NCBI GenBank assembly: GCA_035604455.1
Contig: DATNIM010000095.1
Span: 1 to 59,717, forward strand
DNA: 59,717 nucleotides
Direction: 5' to 3'
DNA from: AG25 sp035604455
Lineage (GTDB): Bacteria > Gemmatimonadota > Gemmatimonadetes > Gemmatimonadales > GWC2-71-9
Below the pieces are notes generated by a model that made no database searches, was not told the origin of the DNA, and saw only the letters and a list, made by a program, of their open reading frames with translations. Shown here piece after piece: positions 24,562 to 33,864 of the stretch; position 1 is the stretch's first letter, and each line of letters begins with the position of its first letter. A program made the translations under genes and the position numbers.

Positions 24562-26636
24562 CCAGTAACCGGCTCGTCACGATATACGGGCAGGTGCTCC
24601 GCTACGGCGGGCCGTTCGTGCTCCTCGCCGTGTTGATCGCAGATCCCCGCTGGACGGGCGAACTGCCTGCGCTCGGGGCGTTGCTCGTGGCGGGAATCGT
24701 TCTCCGCGGGCTGCAGGTCCCGCTCTCCAAGTACTCCTATCTCACGCAGCTCGGTGTGGTGGCGTTGGCGGGCAGCCTGCTCGTCGGATTGCCGGCCGCG
24801 GCCCTCGCGGTTGCGACGAGCACGTTCGTCGTCGACTGGCTCTGGGCGCGCAAAGCCCCGAGCGCGGCCTTCGCGAACCTCGGGCGCGAGGCCCTGGCCA
24901 TCGTGGCGGCCTACGGCGTCTACGCGGAGCTCGTCCTGGTGGCGCACGCACCGCCCGGCCTCCACCTCGAGACCTTACCCGCCCTCTTCTTCTACGGACT
25001 CTGCTACTTCGCCGCCACGCGTCTCCTCTTCTACTTCGCCCTGCTCGCCCGCGGCAAGCTCGAACAGGGCGAGCAACTGCTCATCCTCCGCTACGAGTGC
25101 ATCGGCTTCGGGGGCACGGTCGCCGCGACGGCGTGCGTCGTGGGCGCCGTGGTCTACTGGCCGCCGCTCACCTGGCTCTTCGTCATTGCCGCGCTCGGCG
25201 CGCTCGGGCTGCTCTTCAAGCGCACGGTCGAGGAGGCGATCGCCGCCGAAGAGCTGAACAAGATCCACGCGATGGAAGCCGTGATCACGAGCAACGTGAG
25301 TCTCGACGATTCCTTCATGCGGATCGAGCGGCTGGCGCACCGCCTCGTGGACTGGGGCGACTTCCGGATCTACCGCCAACACGGCAAGACCGCCCAGCGC
25401 GTCTACCGCGGCGCGATCGGCCGGGCCAATCGGGCCGAGCCCTCGGCCGACGTCGCGACGCTCCGGGGACATGTGATCGCAAGCGGGGACGCCGTGGTGA
25501 TTCACGACCTCTCGCGTGATCTCCGGGTGGCGGATGCCCGTGCGGACGTCTTGAGCCTGGTCATCGTGCCGCTCCGTTTCGGGGACCAGGTGATCGGCAC
25601 GCTCGAGCTCGAGCACCACAAACGCAAGGCCTACCGGCCGCGCGACGTGGTGACGATCCTCACCTTCGCAAACCAGCTCGCCACGGCGATTCACATCACC
25701 GAGCTCCGTCGCCCGCTGATGGAGACGGTCGAGCGTCTGACGGCGCAGCTCGGGACGCTCGCGCACGCGGCCGAGGCCCTGCGGGAGGCCGCGGGCGGCG
25801 TCGCCGGGTCCACGAACGCGATCCGCGAGGCCGTGGCGGCCGAAGAGACAGAAGTGTCGAGCGGCCTCGCGGCGACCGAGAGCCTCGCCCAGGTGTCCCG
25901 CCGCGTCTCGATCGACGGCGCGCAGGCGGCGCAGGCCTCGAGTACCGCGAGCAACGTCGCCCAGCGGAACCGCCAGCAGATCCGCGAAGCGATCGAGCGC
26001 CTCGTGGCGCTGAAGGCCTTCGTGGGGGAGAGCTCGGCCAAGGTGCAGGCGCTGGGCCAGGTGAGCCGCCGCATCACGGGGTTCATCGCGTCGATCCGCG
26101 ATCTCGCCGACATGACGAACCTCCTTTCCCTGAACGCGGCGATCGAAGCGGCGCGCGCCGGACGCCAGGGCAAGGGGTTCGCGGTGGTGGCGGACGAAAT
26201 TCGGCGGCTTGCCGAGCAGACCACGAGTGCCGCGGTCGAGGCCGGGGAGCTCGTGCAGGACATCCATCATCAGGTGGGCGACGTCGTCGAGCAGATGCGC
26301 CGCGGCGAGGTGAACGTGGGCGGCGTGGAGGAGCTGTCGGCCGCGGCCCTCGAGGCGCTCGATGCGATCGTCGCCGCGACCGCCGACGCGACCGCACACG
26401 CACGGGGCATCGCGTCCGCCGCGGGCGACCAGGACGCCGCGTTCATGGAGCTGCGCACGCGCATTCACACGATGGCGCTGATTGCCGGCCGCAATCGCAC
26501 CGAAGCCGACGATGTCGCGGTGCGCGCGCGTGACGCCGCGCACGGGCTCTCCGATCTCGAGCGCGCGACGCGCGAGCTCGGCGAAGTCGCATCCATGCTG
26601 CGCGACCTGACGCGCGGCTTTGCGAGCGTGCCGTAG
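24558..26636 (+). CDS. Multi-pass membrane methyl-accepting protein with GAF
   Basis: A 692-aa protein. An N-terminal block of about seven hydrophobic helices (1-225) replaces the usual periplasmic sensor. A GAF domain follows (about 235-385, ending LEHHKRKAYRPRDVVTILTFANQLA). The C-terminal chemoreceptor signalling domain has the hairpin tip IRDLADMTNLLSLNAAIEAARAG near 513-535 and VVADEIRRLAEQT after it. The tip matches the chemoreceptor consensus, so it should bind CheW/CheA-like partners, but no che gene is in the window. ATG 24558 overlaps trpA by 4 bases. The input may be membrane state or a GAF ligand. Confidence 0.85.
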   Translation: MTSNRLVTIYGQVLRYGGPFVLLAVLIADPRWTGELPALGALLVAGIVLRGLQVPLSKYSYLTQLGVVALAGSLLVGLPAAALAVATSTFVVDWLWARKAPSAAFANLGREALAIVAAYGVYAELVLVAHAPPGLHLETLPALFFYGLCYFAATRLLFYFALLARGKLEQGEQLLILRYECIGFGGTVAATACVVGAVVYWPPLTWLFVIAALGALGLLFKRTVEEAIAAEELNKIHAMEAVITSNVSLDDSFMRIERLAHRLVDWGDFRIYRQHGKTAQRVYRGAIGRANRAEPSADVATLRGHVIASGDAVVIHDLSRDLRVADARADVLSLVIVPLRFGDQVIGTLELEHHKRKAYRPRDVVTILTFANQLATAIHITELRRPLMETVERLTAQLGTLAHAAEALREAAGGVAGSTNAIREAVAAEETEVSSGLAATESLAQVSRRVSIDGAQAAQASSTASNVAQRNRQQIREAIERLVALKAFVGESSAKVQALGQVSRRITGFIASIRDLADMTNLLSLNAAIEAARAGRQGKGFAVVADEIRRLAEQTTSAAVEAGELVQDIHHQVGDVVEQMRRGEVNVGGVEELSAAALEALDAIVAATADATAHARGIASAAGDQDAAFMELRTRIHTMALIAGRNRTEADDVAVRARDAAHGLSDLERATRELGEVASMLRDLTRGFASVP

Positions 26637-26653
26637 GCCACTACTATTCCCCC

Positions 26654-27073
26654 GTGGCGAAGCGCGAAACGGTCTACGTGGCGCTGGGCTCAAACCTCGG
26701 TGATCGCCAGGCCCACCTCGCGCACGCGCGCGAGCGTCTCGCCCACCTGCCCGCCACCACGCTCCTCCGCACGTCCCGCGTGGAAGAGACGGCACCCATC
26801 GGCCCCGTCACCCAGAGCGCCTTCCTGAACCAGATGGCCGAGCTCGAGACGGAGCTCGAGCCCGAGGACCTCCTGCAACACCTGCTCGCCATCGAAGCCG
26901 AGCGCGGCCGCGAGCGGCGCGTTCGCTGGGGCCCCCGGACGCTCGATCTCGACATCGTGCGCTTCGGCGCGCGCGACGTCCGCGGGCCCGCGCTGACGCT
27001 GCCCCATCCCGAGCTCGCGCACCGGGACTTCTGGCAGCGCGAAATCGCCGAACTCGAGGACGCCCTCGCGTGA
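26654..27073 (+). CDS. folK: HPPK (FolK), folate synthesis
   Basis: 2-amino-4-hydroxy-6-hydroxymethyldihydropteridine pyrophosphokinase. The 139-aa product shows VALGSNLGDR at the start, VEETAPIGPVTQSAFLNQ, and the WGPRTLDLDIVRFG signature with the metal-binding aspartates. It starts at GTG 26654 and overlaps panB by 4 bases. It is shorter than the roughly 160-aa average but has the whole core. Confidence 0.94.
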   Translation: MAKRETVYVALGSNLGDRQAHLAHARERLAHLPATTLLRTSRVEETAPIGPVTQSAFLNQMAELETELEPEDLLQHLLAIEAERGRERRVRWGPRTLDLDIVRFGARDVRGPALTLPHPELAHRDFWQREIAELEDALA

Positions 27074-27876
27074 GCGACGGCGCCCGCACCATCCTCGACC
27101 TCAAGGCCATGAAACGGCGGGCCGAGCGGATCGTCGCCCTCACGTGCTACGACGGCCTGTTCGCCCGCCTCCTCGACCCAAGCGTCGACATTCTGCTCGT
27201 GGGCGACTCGGTGACCCAGGTGCTCGGGCTCGCGCCGACGACGCTCTCGGCCACGCTCGACCAGATGGTCTACCACACGCGCATGGTGCGGCGAGGCTCG
27301 CGCCGCGCGCTCGTCATCTGCGACATGCCGTTTCTCTCCTACCAAGTGTCCGTGCCCGAGGCCATCCGGAACTGCGGGCGGGTCCTGGCCGACACGGGCT
27401 GTCACGCGGTGAAGCTCGAAGGCGGGCAGTCCATCGTCGCGACGGTGCGCGCGCTCGTCGACGCCGGGATCCCGGTGATCGGACACCTGGGGCTCACACC
27501 CCAGTCGGTGCGGACGCTGGGCGGCTATCACATTCAGGGGAAGGACCCCGCGGCTGCCGCGCGGCTCGAGGCGGACGCGCGGGCGCTCGCTGACGCCGGG
27601 GCCGCGGCCATCGTGCTCGAGCTCGTGCCTGCGGCCCTCGCGTCGCGGATCAGCGCCGCGATCCCGATTCCCACGATCGGGATCGGCGCCGGCCCCGGGT
27701 GCGATGGCCAGGTCCTCGTGCTCCACGACATGCTGGGCCTGAACGAGGAGTTTCAGCCGAAGTTTTTGAAGCGCTACGCGGAGCTCGCGGCCGACGTGCG
27801 GAGCGCGGTCGAGCACTACGCGGCCGAGGTCCGCGAGGGGCGCTACCCCGGCCCCGAGCACTCCTTCGGCGACTGA
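27070..27876 (+). CDS. panB: Ketopantoate hydroxymethyltransferase (PanB)
   Basis: Uses methylene-THF to make ketopantoate from 2-oxoisovalerate. The 268-aa product has the LVGDSVTQVLG loop (metal ligand Asp), VKLEGGQ, IGHLGLTPQSV and TIGIGAGPGCDGQVLV. It overlaps folK by 4 bases and precedes panC by 4. Folate and pantothenate genes are thus read together, sensible since PanB needs folate. Confidence 0.97.
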   Translation: MSDGARTILDLKAMKRRAERIVALTCYDGLFARLLDPSVDILLVGDSVTQVLGLAPTTLSATLDQMVYHTRMVRRGSRRALVICDMPFLSYQVSVPEAIRNCGRVLADTGCHAVKLEGGQSIVATVRALVDAGIPVIGHLGLTPQSVRTLGGYHIQGKDPAAAARLEADARALADAGAAAIVLELVPAALASRISAAIPIPTIGIGAGPGCDGQVLVLHDMLGLNEEFQPKFLKRYAELAADVRSAVEHYAAEVREGRYPGPEHSFGD

Positions 27877-27880
27877 CGTC

Positions 27881-28750
27881 GTGGAGGCAATCGCGGCCCC
27901 GGCCGAGATGCGCGCGTGGAGTCGCGGCGAGCGCGCCCGAGGCCGCCGCATCGGGTTCGTCCCCACCATGGGCTTCCTGCACGAAGGCCACCTGCAACTG
28001 ATCGACCGGGCCCGCGAGCGGACCGACTGCGTGGTGGTCTCGAGTTTCGTGAACCCGCTGCAGTTCGGGCCGACGGAGGATTTCAAACGCTACCCCCGCG
28101 ATCCGGCGCGCGACCGGGAGCTCGTGCGGGCGCGGGGCATCGATTGCCTCTTCGAGCCCACGACGGACCAGCTCTATCCCACGCTACCGACGGTGCGCGT
28201 CGCTCCCGGACCGAAGGGCGACGTGCTCGAGGGCGCCGCACGCCCGGGCCATTTCGCGGGAGTCCTCACGGTCGTGGCGAAGCTCTTCCACATCGTCGAG
28301 CCGCATGTCGCCGTCTTCGGCCGCAAAGACTTCCAGCAGGCCGTGCTGGTCCGGCAGATGGTGCGGGACTTGGATTTCGCGATCGAGATCGACGTGGCAC
28401 CGACCGTCCGCGAGCTCGACGGCCTCGCCCTTTCTTCCAGGAACACCTACTTGAGCGCTGACGAGCGCCGGGCGGCGCTCGCGTTGTCCCGGGCGCTGCG
28501 GGCGGTCGAGCAGGCCTGGCGGGGCGGGGAAGCGGATGCGGCGGCGCTCACCCGACGCGGCACGAAGGTGCTCGCCGCCCCGGGCGTGACCCCTCAGTAC
28601 GTGGGGCTCGTGGGCGAGGACCTGGAGCCCGTGACGCGCGCGGATCCCCGGACGGTCGTCCTAGTCGCGGCGCATGTCGGCTCCACGCGCTTGATCGACA
28701 ACGTGGCGCTCGGGGATGGGCTCACCCAGGACATCGCCGTGCGCCGATGA
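27881..28750 (+). CDS. panC: Pantothenate synthetase (PanC)
   Basis: ATP-dependent joining of pantoate and beta-alanine. The 289-aa product has PTMGFLHEGHLQLI (HxGH ATP motif), VVSSFVNPLQFGP, FGRKDFQQ and the ALSSRNTYLS segment (KMSKS-like region). The start is GTG 27881. It overlaps the next gene by 4 bases. Confidence 0.97.
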   Translation: MEAIAAPAEMRAWSRGERARGRRIGFVPTMGFLHEGHLQLIDRARERTDCVVVSSFVNPLQFGPTEDFKRYPRDPARDRELVRARGIDCLFEPTTDQLYPTLPTVRVAPGPKGDVLEGAARPGHFAGVLTVVAKLFHIVEPHVAVFGRKDFQQAVLVRQMVRDLDFAIEIDVAPTVRELDGLALSSRNTYLSADERRAALALSRALRAVEQAWRGGEADAAALTRRGTKVLAAPGVTPQYVGLVGEDLEPVTRADPRTVVLVAAHVGSTRLIDNVALGDGLTQDIAVRR

Positions 28751-29247
28751 TCACGCTTCCCCCCTGGGCGGAGGTCGACGCGAGACGGCGCGCGCACATC
28801 GAGCGCGTGGCCACGCTCCTCGCAAGCTGGGCTGAGGCGATGCGGGTGTCAGCGGCCGAGCGCAACCGCTGGCTCAAGGGGGCCTACCTGCACGACGCCC
28901 TGAAGGACGCGCGGCTCTCGACGCGGATCGCCCACGGCCCAGCGGCGGCCGACCGCGCGGCCGCTGAAGGCGAGACCGACCAGGGCGTGCTCGACGCCGT
29001 GCGCTATCACACCATCGGTTATGCCCGCTGGGACAACGTCGGGCGGATGCTCTACTTGGCCGATTTCCTCGAGCCCGGGCGCACGGGGAACGCCCGCACG
29101 CGGCGCGAGCTCGCCGCCCGGGTGCCGCGGGAGCATCTCATCGTGCTCCGCGAGGTCGCTCGCCTGCGGATCGACGGTGTGCTCACGGCCCATTGGCCTT
29201 TGCTGCCCGAGACGGTCGAGTTTTGGAACGCACTCGTCTCATCCTGA
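28747..29247 (+). CDS. YqeK-like HD-domain hydrolase
   Basis: A 166-aa HD-domain protein. Metal ligands are likely H17 (RRAHIERV), H49-D50 (LHDALKD), H86 (VRYHTIGY) and D104 (LADFLEPGR). The LADFLEPGR motif is characteristic of the YqeK group, symmetrical diadenosine-tetraphosphate hydrolases. It follows panC by overlap. The family is likely; the Ap4A substrate is inferred from homologues. Confidence 0.8.
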   Translation: MITLPPWAEVDARRRAHIERVATLLASWAEAMRVSAAERNRWLKGAYLHDALKDARLSTRIAHGPAAADRAAAEGETDQGVLDAVRYHTIGYARWDNVGRMLYLADFLEPGRTGNARTRRELAARVPREHLIVLREVARLRIDGVLTAHWPLLPETVEFWNALVSS

Positions 29248-29603
29248 TCGCGCTGCTCGCCGCGTGTCACGCGGAGCAGCCCGCCCGCGTGCCGGGCGAC
29301 GCCGGACCGGCCATCACGGTCGAAGTCCTGAACGGCACGCCGCAGCCGGGTCTCGCACGGGTCGGGACACGGGTGCTCCGAGCGGCGGGCATCGACGTCG
29401 TGAGCGTGGGCACGGCGAAGAATGCGGCACCGATCGAATCGACGCGCATCGTCGTGCGGCGCGGGGCGGTGACGCAGGGCACGTCGGTCAGGCAGGCGCT
29501 CGGGGTCGGTGCCGTGTCCGTGGCACTCGACTCGACGCGCCTACTCGACGTGAGCGTGTTCTTGGGAGCGGACTTTAAGCCGCGGCTGCCGTTCCACCCG
29601 TAG
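29223..29603 (+). CDS. LytR_C-domain lipoprotein
   Basis: A 126-aa product. TTG 29223 begins MERTRLILIALLAAC, a short signal peptide with a lipobox (Cys15). The mature part has ITVEVLNGTPQPGLARVGTRVL, the LytR C-terminal domain pattern thought to bind cell-wall or LCP-associated substrates. The gene starts inside the previous one and ends 63 bases into the 3' end of rlmN on the other strand. The start is inferred from the signal peptide; an upstream ATG at 29193 would lose it. Confidence 0.7.
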   Translation: MERTRLILIALLAACHAEQPARVPGDAGPAITVEVLNGTPQPGLARVGTRVLRAAGIDVVSVGTAKNAAPIESTRIVVRRGAVTQGTSVRQALGVGAVSVALDSTRLLDVSVFLGADFKPRLPFHP

Positions 29604-30653
29604 CTGGCCGCAGGCGGCCGCGATGTCCAGTCCGCGGCTCCGCCGCAGCACCGCGCTCGTGCCGTGGCCCCGCAACCGGCGCAGGAAGGCGCGCATCGCC
29701 GCGGGCGCACTCGGCGTCAACCCGGGCGCACCGCCGGGGTGGAGCGGGAGGAGGTTCACGAGCGCACCGAGCGGCGCCGCGACCCGCGCCAGCTCGTCAG
29801 CGTCCTCCGGGCGGTCGTTTAAGTCCCCGAGCAGCACATACTCGAACGTCACCCGCCGCTTGAACGCGGCCAGCGCCTCGAGCACGGCCGCGAGTCGGTA
29901 CTTCTTCTCGATCGGCATCAGGGTACGCCTGAGCGCCGACACCGGCGCATGGAGCGACACCGCGAGCCCGAACTGCTCGCGTCGCGCCGCAAGCTTGGCC
30001 AGCGCGGGCAGGATGCCCACCGTCGACACCGTGATGTGCCGGGCGCCGATCCCGAGCCCGTCTGGGTCGTTCAGAATCGTGAGTGCCGCGTCTACCGCGT
30101 CCCAGTTCAAGAGTGGCTCGCCCATGCCCATGAACACCACGTTCGTGGGCTTGAGGGCCGGGTCCCGGAGCACGAGCTCGCGCACTTGGGCTGCGATCTC
30201 TGACGCGGTGAGGTCCCGCCCGAACCCCATGCGACCCGTGGCGCAGAACACGCAGCCGAGCGCACAGCCCACCTGCGAGGACACGCAGAGCGTCCGCCGC
30301 GTGCCCTCGGGGATGAGGACGGACTCGATCGACTCCCCGTCGGCGAGTGTCCAGAGGACCTTCTCTGTCCCGTCGCTCGACAGCTGCCGGGTCGCTTCCT
30401 CGAGCCGCATCAACGGAAACGCTTGGGCGAGGTCGCGCCTGAGCGCCGTGGGGAGCTCGGTCGCCTGGTCCCAACTTCCCACCGGCCGCTGCCACAGGCG
30501 GCCGAGAATCTGCCCCGTGCGGTAGGCAGGCTCGCCCCGGGCCTTGAGCCACTCCGCCAGAGCGACCCGGGCGTCAGCCGGGGTAAGCGAGAGAATGTCG
30601 AGCCCTGGGGCCGGAGAGGAATCCTCGGGGGAAGGGGTGTTATGTGGCGGCAT
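29541..30653 (-). CDS. rlmN: 23S rRNA/tRNA adenine C2-methyltransferase RlmN
   Basis: Radical SAM enzyme methylating A2503 of 23S rRNA (and A37 of some tRNAs). The 370-aa product has the cluster motif CALGCVFC (C130, C134, C137), MGMGEPLLNW, and the C-terminal acceptor cysteine in AACGQL. The 20 residues after that motif look unconserved, and that tail overlaps the LytR_C gene. The start is ATG 30653, with a -10 box placed so the message may be leaderless. Confidence 0.95.
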   Translation of the reverse strand: MPPHNTPSPEDSSPAPGLDILSLTPADARVALAEWLKARGEPAYRTGQILGRLWQRPVGSWDQATELPTALRRDLAQAFPLMRLEEATRQLSSDGTEKVLWTLADGESIESVLIPEGTRRTLCVSSQVGCALGCVFCATGRMGFGRDLTASEIAAQVRELVLRDPALKPTNVVFMGMGEPLLNWDAVDAALTILNDPDGLGIGARHITVSTVGILPALAKLAARREQFGLAVSLHAPVSALRRTLMPIEKKYRLAAVLEALAAFKRRVTFEYVLLGDLNDRPEDADELARVAAPLGALVNLLPLHPGGAPGLTPSAPAAMRAFLRRLRGHGTSAVLRRSRGLDIAAACGQLRVERQPRLKVRSQEHAHVE

Positions 30654-30659
30654 CAGCTT

Positions 30660-30688
30660 AAGTTAACTATCTTCATGCGCTTACGGAA
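30660..30688 (-). promoter_or_regulatory. Possible rlmN promoter, leaderless
   Basis: On the minus strand: TAACTT (30660-30665) lies six bases before ATG 30653, with a weak -35 TTCCGT (30683-30688) 17 bases further up. This is the same -10 to start spacing as truA. Confidence 0.35.
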
Positions 30689-30697
30689 CTTCACCGC

Positions 30698-31156
30698 ATG
30701 CACGTTTCTCAGTTAATCTCCCCGACGCGTGTGCGCGTCCCCCTCGAGGCTCGGGACAAGCCCGGGGTGTTACGGGAGCTCGTGGCGCTCCTGGTTGACG
30801 GCGACAGCCGTCAAGCGGACGTGCTCGGGGCAATCCTCGAGCGCGAGCGCCAGTTCCCTACGGGGGTGGGCTACGGCGTGGCCGTTCCGCACGCGAAGAC
30901 CCCGGTTCTGCCCACCCTTGGGCTCGTGGCCGGGACGACGCGTGACCCCGTGGACTATGAGGCGATCGACGGCATGCCGGTGCGCATCTTCTTCCTTCTC
31001 GCGGGGCCCGACGAGGCCGGGCCCCACGTGAGGGCCATCAGTCGGATCTCGCGGATCGTGCGCCAGGAGCCGGTGCGGGCCCAGCTCCTGGCCGCCGCTA
31101 CGCCGGACGCCTTCTATCGCGTGCTGTGCGAGGCCGACTGCACGCTCGCGCCATGA
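30698..31156 (+). CDS. PTS EIIA domain protein (Ntr/fructose type)
   Basis: A 152-aa phosphocarrier of the EIIA-2 family. The active histidine is H65 in VAVPHAKTP. It has PGVLRELVALL at the N-terminus and RISRIVRQEPVRAQLLAA near the C-terminus. No sugar permease is nearby, so a regulatory (EIIA-Ntr-like) role, linking phosphoenolpyruvate/nitrogen state to other proteins, is more likely than transport. It overlaps aspS by 4 bases. Confidence 0.9.
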   Translation: MHVSQLISPTRVRVPLEARDKPGVLRELVALLVDGDSRQADVLGAILERERQFPTGVGYGVAVPHAKTPVLPTLGLVAGTTRDPVDYEAIDGMPVRIFFLLAGPDEAGPHVRAISRISRIVRQEPVRAQLLAAATPDAFYRVLCEADCTLAP

Positions 31157-32916
31157 CCACCACGAGTCTCCGGTCGCACTACTGCGGCGCGCTGCGCGCC
31201 GAGCACGCGGGCGAGCGCGTCCGGCTGGGGGGCTGGGTGCACCGGCGCCGGGACCTGGGCGGGATCGTGTTCCTCGACCTGCGGGATCGGGCCGGTCTGG
31301 TCCAGGTGGCGTTCGGGCCCGGCTGGTGCCCCCCGGAGATGATCGAGCGGGCGGGCACCTTGGGGAGCGAAACGGTGGTGCTGGTCGAGGGCGTGGTCGT
31401 CGCCCGCCCCGACGCAGCCCGCAACCCGGACATGGAAACGGGTGATGTCGAGGTGCACGCGGCGAGCTGTGTCGTCGTGGGCCCCGCCGTGACGCCCGCC
31501 ATCCCGGTGGCGCGGACCAAGGGTGATGAGCTCCCGGCCGAGGAGCTGCGACTCAAGTACCGGCATCTCGACTTGAGACGGCCCGAGCTGCAGGCGAACC
31601 TGATCCTGCGCCACCGACTCCTGCAGCGCGCGCGGCGCACGCTGACCGAGCTCGGGTTCTTGGAGCTCGAGACCCCGATCCTCACGAAACCGACCCCCGA
31701 GGGCGCCCGCGACTACCTCATTCCGTCGCGGGTGCACCCGGGGGAGTTCTTCGCGCTCCCCCAGTCGCCGCAGCTCTACAAGCAGCTCCTCATGGTGGCG
31801 GGCTTCGACCGCTACTTCCAGGTCGCGCGCTGCTTCCGCGACGAGGATTTGCGCAACGACCGGCAGCCCGAGTTCACGCAGATCGACCTCGAGGCGTCCT
31901 TCGTCTCGCAGGACGACGTCATGGCCGTAGTCGAGACGGTCCTGGCCGCGCTGTGGGACGAAGCAGGCGCGCCGGTCCATCGCCCGTTCCTCCGGCTGCC
32001 CTACCGCGAAGCGATGGAGCGCTATGGCACGGACAAGCCCGACTTGCGCTACGAGCTCGCGATCGCGGACTGGACGACGGAGCTCAAGCCGGTCGGGATG
32101 CCGTTCATCGACGCCGCGCTGACCAATGGTGCCCGGGTCCGGGGACTCGCCGTGAAGGGCGGGGGAGCGCTGTCCCGGAAAGACGTGGACCACCTCGCGG
32201 CGAGTGCTAAGTCGCTCGGCGCGGGTCTCGCGTGGGCCAAGCGGCAGGGCGACCAGGTGTCGGGCTCCGTGGCCAAGCATCTCTCGGTCGAGGCGCTCGG
32301 GCGCCTGGGCGCGGCCGACGGGGACGCCGTGCTTCTCACCGTAGGCCCTGACCGCGTCACGTCGCCCGTGCTCGATCGCGTCCGGCAGGAGGTTATCCGG
32401 CGGCTCGCGCCCGCCCCGCGGACGGCGCATGCGTTTCTGTGGGTCGTGGACTTTCCGCTCTTTGAGCCGGACCCAGCGACCGGCCGGCCGGTCTTCGCGC
32501 ACCATCCGTTCACGGCGCCGCACGCTGAGGACGTGACACGGATCGAGAGCGATCCGTTCCGCTGCCGCGCGCTGCACTACGACGCGGTCTACAACGGCAA
32601 CGAGCTCGGCTCGGGCTCGATCCGGATCACGGATCCCGTGGTGCAGCGGGTCGTCTTCCGCGAGCTCGGGCTCACCGACGCCGAGGCCGACGCGCGCTTC
32701 GGCTTCCTGTTGAACGGCCTGGCCGCGGGCGCCCCGCCGCACGGGGGGTTCGCCATCGGCGTCGATCGCGTGGCCATGCTCCTCGCCGGCGCCTCGAGCC
32801 TGCGCGACGTCATTGCCTTCCCGAAAACGGCCGCGGCCCGGGCCCTGTTCGAAGGCGCCCCCGCGCCCGCGAGCCCGGCCGACCTCGCCGCGCTGCACAT
32901 CGAGGTCAAGCCATGA
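31153..32916 (+). CDS. aspS: Aspartyl-tRNA synthetase
   Basis: Class II synthetase of 587 aa, the usual bacterial length. It has an N-terminal OB fold (GWVHRRRDLGGIVFLDLRDR), the class II core with YFQVARCFRDEDLRNDRQPEFTQ (motif 2), a GAD insertion domain, and motif 3 (FAIGVDRVAMLL). ATG 31153 overlaps the EIIA gene; the longer frame upstream is inside that gene. Whether it is discriminating for tRNA-Asp cannot be told here, since asnS and gatCAB are not in the window. Confidence 0.97.
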   Translation: MTTTSLRSHYCGALRAEHAGERVRLGGWVHRRRDLGGIVFLDLRDRAGLVQVAFGPGWCPPEMIERAGTLGSETVVLVEGVVVARPDAARNPDMETGDVEVHAASCVVVGPAVTPAIPVARTKGDELPAEELRLKYRHLDLRRPELQANLILRHRLLQRARRTLTELGFLELETPILTKPTPEGARDYLIPSRVHPGEFFALPQSPQLYKQLLMVAGFDRYFQVARCFRDEDLRNDRQPEFTQIDLEASFVSQDDVMAVVETVLAALWDEAGAPVHRPFLRLPYREAMERYGTDKPDLRYELAIADWTTELKPVGMPFIDAALTNGARVRGLAVKGGGALSRKDVDHLAASAKSLGAGLAWAKRQGDQVSGSVAKHLSVEALGRLGAADGDAVLLTVGPDRVTSPVLDRVRQEVIRRLAPAPRTAHAFLWVVDFPLFEPDPATGRPVFAHHPFTAPHAEDVTRIESDPFRCRALHYDAVYNGNELGSGSIRITDPVVQRVVFRELGLTDAEADARFGFLLNGLAAGAPPHGGFAIGVDRVAMLLAGASSLRDVIAFPKTAAARALFEGAPAPASPADLAALHIEVKP

Positions 32917-33863
32917 CGGACGACGTCACGCGCCGGCTCTCGATCGAGGGCGTCGATCCGCTCGCGCTCGCGGGCGTCAACGACAGCAACCTCGTGGCCC
33001 TGGCGAAGCGGCTCGGCGTCCGCGTCTCGCTCCGCGGCGACGCGCTGTCGGTCGCAGGCCCCCCAAGCGCCGTCGAGCGCGCGGCGGGCGTGGCCCAGGC
33101 GCTCGTCGATCTCGCCCGCATGGGCGATCTGTTGGGCGTGGACGACGTAGAGCGCCTCGCGACCGACGACCGGACCCCGGAACGGGGCGAGGGCGACGAG
33201 TACCGCATCATCCTTCCCGGGCTGCGGCGCGTGATTCAGGCGAAAACGAACGGGCAGCGCGAATACGTGCGTATGATCCTGCAGCGCGAGATCGTGGTCG
33301 GGATCGGACCCGCGGGCACGGGCAAGACCTACCTCGCGGTGGCGGCGGCGATCGACGCCCTCTCCCGCCGGCGCGTGCGGCGGATCATCCTCGCGCGGCC
33401 GGCGGTCGAAGCGGGCGAGAATCTCGGGTTCTTGCCGGGCGATCTGCGGGACAAGGTCGACCCCTACCTGCGGCCGCTCTACGACGCGCTCGAGGACATG
33501 ATGCCCCGCGACCGGGTGCAGAAGGCGATCGAGAGCCGCACGATCGAAATCGCGCCCCTCGCCTACATGCGGGGCCGCACGCTCGCCGACGCATTCGTCA
33601 TCCTGGACGAGGCGCAGAACGCGACGGGCATGCAGATGAAGATGTTCCTCACGCGTCTCGGCGTGAACTCGCGCGCCGTGATCACAGGCGACAAGACGCA
33701 GATCGACCTCGCGAACCGCGAGGACTCAGGGCTGCTCCAGGTCGAACGCATCCTGCCGGGGATCGAAGGCATCGGGTTCTGCTACCTGGGCGAGGGCGAC
33801 GTCGTGCGCCACCGTCTGGTGCGGGACATCATCCGGGCCTACGCCGACGACGCCCAGGGCTGA
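32913..33863 (+). CDS. phoH: PhoH-family ATPase (YbeZ-like)
   Basis: A 316-aa P-loop ATPase with an N-terminal KH-like part (1-95), Walker A GPAGTGKT (132-139) and Walker B VILDEAQN (about 229-236), then an ARITH-type STGDKTQIDL motif. PhoH proteins of this class act in ribosome/RNA maintenance and usually neighbour ybeY, as here. It overlaps aspS by 4 bases. Confidence 0.94.
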   Translation: MTDDVTRRLSIEGVDPLALAGVNDSNLVALAKRLGVRVSLRGDALSVAGPPSAVERAAGVAQALVDLARMGDLLGVDDVERLATDDRTPERGEGDEYRIILPGLRRVIQAKTNGQREYVRMILQREIVVGIGPAGTGKTYLAVAAAIDALSRRRVRRIILARPAVEAGENLGFLPGDLRDKVDPYLRPLYDALEDMMPRDRVQKAIESRTIEIAPLAYMRGRTLADAFVILDEAQNATGMQMKMFLTRLGVNSRAVITGDKTQIDLANREDSGLLQVERILPGIEGIGFCYLGEGDVVRHRLVRDIIRAYADDAQG

Positions 33864-33864
33864 C

